Assembly: GCF_003957295.1 (NCBI RefSeq)
Contig: NZ_RQPJ01000005.1
Location: 62,001 to 126,000, forward strand
DNA: 64,000 nt
DNA from: Arenibacter aquaticus
GTDB lineage: Bacteria > Bacteroidota > Bacteroidia > Flavobacteriales > Flavobacteriaceae
Direction of reading: 5' to 3'
The position numbers were made by a program, and so were the translations under genes. Position 1 is the stretch's first letter, and the number at the start of each line of letters is the position of its first letter. Positions 61,266 through 64,000 of this stretch are shown in pieces. The notes under the pieces are model-generated. The model searched no databases. It worked only from the letters and a program-made list of their open reading frames with translations, and was not told the origin of the DNA.

Positions 61266-61880
61266 ATGACTGGATTCTGGGAAAAAAGCTTTAAGAAAAA
61301 CCAAGAAATGTGGGGTCTAAAGCCGGCAAGATCAGCGCTGTTGGCAAAAGACCTTTTCAATGAAAAAGGAATACAAAACATTCTTATTCCAGGAATGGGC
61401 TATGGTAGAAACGCCAAAGTATTTAAAGAAAATGGTTTTGATATAACCGGAATTGAAATATCTAAAACAGCCATTGATATGGCAAGAAAGTATTTGGGTC
61501 ATAATATGACGATCTATCACGATACAGTAAGTAATATGCCCCTAGATTCAGGAAGATATGGAGGGATTTTTTGTCATGCCTTGGTTCACTTATTGGCCAA
61601 AGAAGAAAGGAAAAAACTAATCCTTAACTGTTATGACCAGCTCCTTGAAAACGGATATATGATTTTTACGGCCATAACAAAAAAAGCATCGAATTTTGGA
61701 AAAGGAAGACGTATAGGCAAGGATCGCTATGAGTTTCACCAAGGCGCCAAACTATTTTATTACGACGAATTTTCTGTACAAGAAGAATTTAGTGAAGTAG
61801 GACTTTTTAAAGTAGAAGAGATCAATGAGGACCAACCACTTTACTACATCCAGTGCCAAAAAAACAAAAGCTTAAAATAG
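61266..61880 (+). CDS. SAM-dependent methyltransferase (class I, thiopurine-methyltransferase/TehB-like)
   Basis: A 204-residue class I methyltransferase. The SAM-binding motif I is LIPGMGYGRNAKVFKENGFDITGIEIS (38-64), followed by motif II-like FCHALVHLLAKEERKKLI and the post-motif YMIFTAITKK. Its size and order fit the TehB/TPMT group, which methylate small thiol- or metalloid compounds. It is followed by the MerC-like gene, 11 bp after its stop when the 61892 start is used. The substrate is unknown. Confidence 0.85.
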   Translation: MTGFWEKSFKKNQEMWGLKPARSALLAKDLFNEKGIQNILIPGMGYGRNAKVFKENGFDITGIEISKTAIDMARKYLGHNMTIYHDTVSNMPLDSGRYGGIFCHALVHLLAKEERKKLILNCYDQLLENGYMIFTAITKKASNFGKGRRIGKDRYEFHQGAKLFYYDEFSVQEEFSEVGLFKVEEINEDQPLYYIQCQKNKSLK

Positions 61881-61891
61881 AAAATAAAAAT

Positions 61892-62278
61892 ATGAAAATT
61901 AAGAATAATACCTTGGACATCATAGCCTTATCTAGCTCCCTAATATGCGCCTTACATTGCGTTGCAGCACCAGTAGTGCTTTCTCTCGCCACATTTAGCA
62001 GTATGCACTTTTTAGCAAATCCAATAATAGAAATAATATTTATTGTCCTAGGCCTCGTCTTTGTCCTTACTTCCTTGTGGCCCAGTTATAACAAAATTCA
62101 CCGTAAATTAAAACCCTTGCAATTTGCTACTTTGGGATTTATATTTATTGGTTTGGCTAGGCTCCATTTCACAGATTTATGGGAAATAAGCAATACCATC
62201 ATTGGCACCTTATTGGTTTCCTTGGCGCACTATTATAATTGGAAACTTTTAAGGTTCAGAGTACATCACAAGCAATAA
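61892..62278 (+). CDS. MerC-domain membrane protein
   Basis: I start at ATG 61892 (MKIKNNTLDIIALSSSL), giving 128 residues; the earlier in-frame codon at 61853 lies inside the previous gene. Four hydrophobic helices are present. The first has SLICALHCVAAPVVLSLATF, whose Cys-His-Cys-containing motif before a Pro is the MerC feature. MerC domain proteins carry mercury or related metals, and in flavobacteria often occur beside Fur-family regulators without other mer genes, which suggests a different metal. Here it follows the methyltransferase and precedes a small Cys-containing membrane protein. Confidence 0.85.
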   Translation: MKIKNNTLDIIALSSSLICALHCVAAPVVLSLATFSSMHFLANPIIEIIFIVLGLVFVLTSLWPSYNKIHRKLKPLQFATLGFIFIGLARLHFTDLWEISNTIIGTLLVSLAHYYNWKLLRFRVHHKQ

Positions 62279-62335
62279 TTTTAGTTAAGATTATTTTAAC
62301 ACCGTATTCTCCTTATTTTAGTATGTTTGCATTTG

Positions 62336-62644
62336 ATGAAAAATAGTCGTCTAAAAAATAATATCAGCATTCTGTTCCTTGCTCTTTTCCTCACAATGAA
62401 GATGGCAGGGCTACATGTGCTTTCCCATACGGACGATAAGGAGCATGCCTTGCATTGTTATATATGTGACCATGCCGTTTCCCATAACTTAACTCCGGCA
62501 ATTTCACCGGCTATACTGGATTATGGTATTAAAAACACAGAATTCTCTTTACAAATAGAGAAAGCTGAAATTTACCATTTCCTTGTTTCCAGTACTATTG
62601 CACCAGACCAACTCTTTTCCCGTCCCCCTCCAATTTTACTATAA
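62336..62644 (+). CDS. Small hypothetical membrane or exported protein with CxxC
   Basis: A 102-residue protein from ATG 62336 (MKNSRLKNNISILFLALFLTMKMAGLHVLSH). An N-terminal hydrophobic helix or signal peptide is followed by the HCYICDH motif (two Cys with two residues between, flanked by His), a possible metal site, and a Ser/Thr-rich tail. No family is recognised. It is 58 bp after the MerC-like gene and precedes a TonB receptor, which fits a metal-uptake or metal-sensing role. Confidence 0.65.
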   Translation: MKNSRLKNNISILFLALFLTMKMAGLHVLSHTDDKEHALHCYICDHAVSHNLTPAISPAILDYGIKNTEFSLQIEKAEIYHFLVSSTIAPDQLFSRPPPILL

Positions 62645-62898
62645 GTTTCCTTTGCACTTAATTCTTTCTAATATTCTTATTTAACTCCAATTCTTTATAG
62701 TTACACCTATTTCGTAATTGAGAGCGGTATATAGGTTATTAAAATAATCGCTATTTAAAGTTAAAGAAGTGGCTATGCCACTGTCTTATCGCTATCGCTT
62801 AATATCAAGAAGTTATAATAAATTTCCCATAGAATTATTTGCATAGGTTTTGTAATCACCCCTCCACGGGGAATTGTCCAAACTTATTGTAATAAATC
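62645..62898. other. Intergenic region before the terminal TonB receptor
   Basis: A short hairpin AGTGGC-TAT-GCCACT occurs at 62768-62782. A longer CCCC...GGGG hairpin is near 62861. I considered a cobalamin riboswitch because of GCCACTG, but the other conserved elements are not present. No coding frame. Confidence 0.5.
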
Positions 62899-64000
62899 AT
62901 GATTCATAAAGTACTGAGCGCATGGCTATTTTTTAGCCTATGCTCTATGGTATTTGCACAGGATTCTTTTCAAATTAAAGGATTAGTGATAAATGCCAAA
63001 ACCCTACAGCCTATAGAAGGTGCCAATGTTATTGGTAAAGGCTTATTTTCCATTTCATCCTCAACTGGGACATTTACCATAGAGAATGTGGCCCGTGGTA
63101 CACGGTCCTTAACCATTTCCCACATAGGCTACTCCTCCAACATGGTTACTATCAAGGTGGGACCAAAAATGGACTCGCTAACAGTTGCCCTAAAGGAGTC
63201 TGCCACACAGCTCCAAGAGGTAGAAGTCAACGGTAAATCCAAAAAAAGGCAGAACCAGGAATACGCCGCTGTGACGCACACAGTCTCCAAGGATTTTCTT
63301 GATAAGAACAGGGAGAACAGTCTAATGCAGACCTTGAAGAACATACCCGGTGTAAGCACCATCAATATTGGTTCTGGGCAATCTAAACCAGTAATCCGGG
63401 GCTTAGGTTTTAACAGGGTAGTTGTAGTCCAAAACGGTATAAAGCATGAGGCCCAACAGTGGGGCAATGATCATGGATTGGAAATTGACCAGTATGGGGT
63501 AGAAACAGTGAAGATTATAAAGGGCCCTGCTTCATTGCAATATGGTTCCGATGCCATTGCAGGGGTGGTAGATATACAGGCATTAAAATTGCCATTACAA
63601 AATTCACTAAAGGGAGAACTAAACTTATTAGGCGAAAATAACAACGATTTATTCGGGGTTTCGGCAGGCATACAGGCACGTAAAAACAAGTGGTTTTATC
63701 GCGGCCGATTAACCTATAGGGATTTTGGTGATTACAAAGTACCAACAGACAAGATCAATTATGAAAATTACGTCTTTGAACTACATGACAATAATTTAAG
63801 AAATACTGCCGGGCGGGAAGCTGATGCAAGTTTTGGGATCGGTTATATTTCAGACAACATAAAGTCCGAAACTACTTTCAGTAATGTAAATGCTAAAAAT
63901 GGATTTTTTGCCAATGCCCATGGCTTGGAGGTCAGAAGCTCCAGCATTGATTACGATAATTCCAACAGGGATATCGATTTACCTTATCACAAGGTTAACC
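62899..64000 (+). CDS. TonB-dependent receptor, 3' end cut by window
   Basis: The first 367 residues of an outer-membrane TonB receptor; the frame stays open to the right edge. A signal peptide (MIHKVLSAWLFFSLCSMVFA, cleaved before QDSFQIKG) precedes the carboxypeptidase-regulatory-like domain (about 25-105) and the plug (about 130-235, with ENSLMQTLKNIPGVSTINIGSGQSKPVIRGLGFNRVVVVQNGIKHEAQQWGNDHG and SDAIAGVVDIQALKL). The last segment starts the barrel. It resembles zinc/copper-type receptors in the order of motifs, and the upstream CxxC protein, MerC gene and Fur-family regulator suit metal uptake. The substrate is inferred from neighbours only. Confidence 0.93.
   Translation, partial: MIHKVLSAWLFFSLCSMVFAQDSFQIKGLVINAKTLQPIEGANVIGKGLFSISSSTGTFTIENVARGTRSLTISHIGYSSNMVTIKVGPKMDSLTVALKESATQLQEVEVNGKSKKRQNQEYAAVTHTVSKDFLDKNRENSLMQTLKNIPGVSTINIGSGQSKPVIRGLGFNRVVVVQNGIKHEAQQWGNDHGLEIDQYGVETVKIIKGPASLQYGSDAIAGVVDIQALKLPLQNSLKGELNLLGENNNDLFGVSAGIQARKNKWFYRGRLTYRDFGDYKVPTDKINYENYVFELHDNNLRNTAGREADASFGIGYISDNIKSETTFSNVNAKNGFFANAHGLEVRSSSIDYDNSNRDIDLPYHKVN

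Noticed and set aside
62760-62790. Possible cobalamin riboswitch because of GCCACTG
   Set aside because: The other conserved segments of the B12 aptamer are missing; the match comes from a small perfect hairpin.

Overview
The window reads as chromosomal DNA of a marine Flavobacteriaceae bacterium (Bacteroidota; an Arenibacter/Maribacter/Zobellia-like relative is my guess, not proven). The evidence is the AT-rich composition, TonB-dependent receptors with a carboxypeptidase-regulatory-like N-terminus, weak Shine-Dalgarno sequences, promoter elements close to the flavobacterial -7 consensus TAnnTTTG, PAS-rich sensor kinases and a formylglycine sulfatase. I see no rRNA, tRNA, CRISPR array, phage or transposase. 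Both ends cut genes: an MscS channel on the left and a TonB receptor on the right.

Layout. 0-12.8 kb: stress and envelope genes (MscS channel, DUF2383 protein, a SRAP protein lacking its catalytic residues, DUF1328 and DUF5670 mini-membrane proteins, an acidic lipoprotein, Dps), an AraC-like/response regulator/histidine kinase set, an ArsC-like protein without its cysteine and an AsmA-like protein. 13.1-15.3 kb: two SDR reductases and a MaoC hydratase. 15.4-19.8 kb: a multistep phosphorelay with an H-NOX nitric-oxide sensor, made of a lone receiver, H-NOX, PAS kinase, Hpt and LytTR regulator as separate adjacent genes. 19.8-33.8 kb: an exopolysaccharide-type locus with a TPR/beta-barrel outer-membrane protein, MOP flippase, GT4 transferase, membrane-anchored glycoside hydrolase, Ig-like lipoprotein, 1.0-kDa-residue-class GT-C-like membrane protein, a receiver domain fused to a GT2 glycosyltransferase, and a sulfatase. 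33.8-46 kb: SBF-type transporter, alcohol dehydrogenase, UspA, siderophore receptor with PepSY protein, NhaA, FUSC protein. 46-53.1 kb: a MerR/B12 (CarH/LitR-like) regulator with TetR, ABC1 kinase, SDR/DUF2867, FolE and SDR genes. 53.5-56.5 kb: PAS kinase and response regulator. 56.9-59.2 kb: hxlA-hxlB of the ribulose-monophosphate pathway with a divergent AraC regulator. 59.6-64 kb: Fur-family regulator, thioredoxin-reductase-like protein, methyltransferase, MerC-like protein and TonB receptor.

The most interesting signal is at 15.3-31.2 kb. Four promoters (before the receiver gene at 15374, the flippase at 22154, the GT4 gene at 23630 and the receiver-GT2 fusion at 31131) each carry two copies of a motif close to ACCATTCGTCTACAGC, exactly 21 bp apart, followed by a -7-like TTTG element 49-50 bp from the start of the second copy. 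That spacing is what is known for LytTR-type direct repeats, and a LytTR regulator ends the phosphorelay. I infer a self-regulated NO (H-NOX) phosphorelay that activates the adjacent exopolysaccharide locus, with a second possible control point in the receiver domain fused to the glycosyltransferase. A second regulatory pair is in the B12/MerR region: two promoters share TGTTTAA-N16-TTAAACA with a -7-like element at the same offset.
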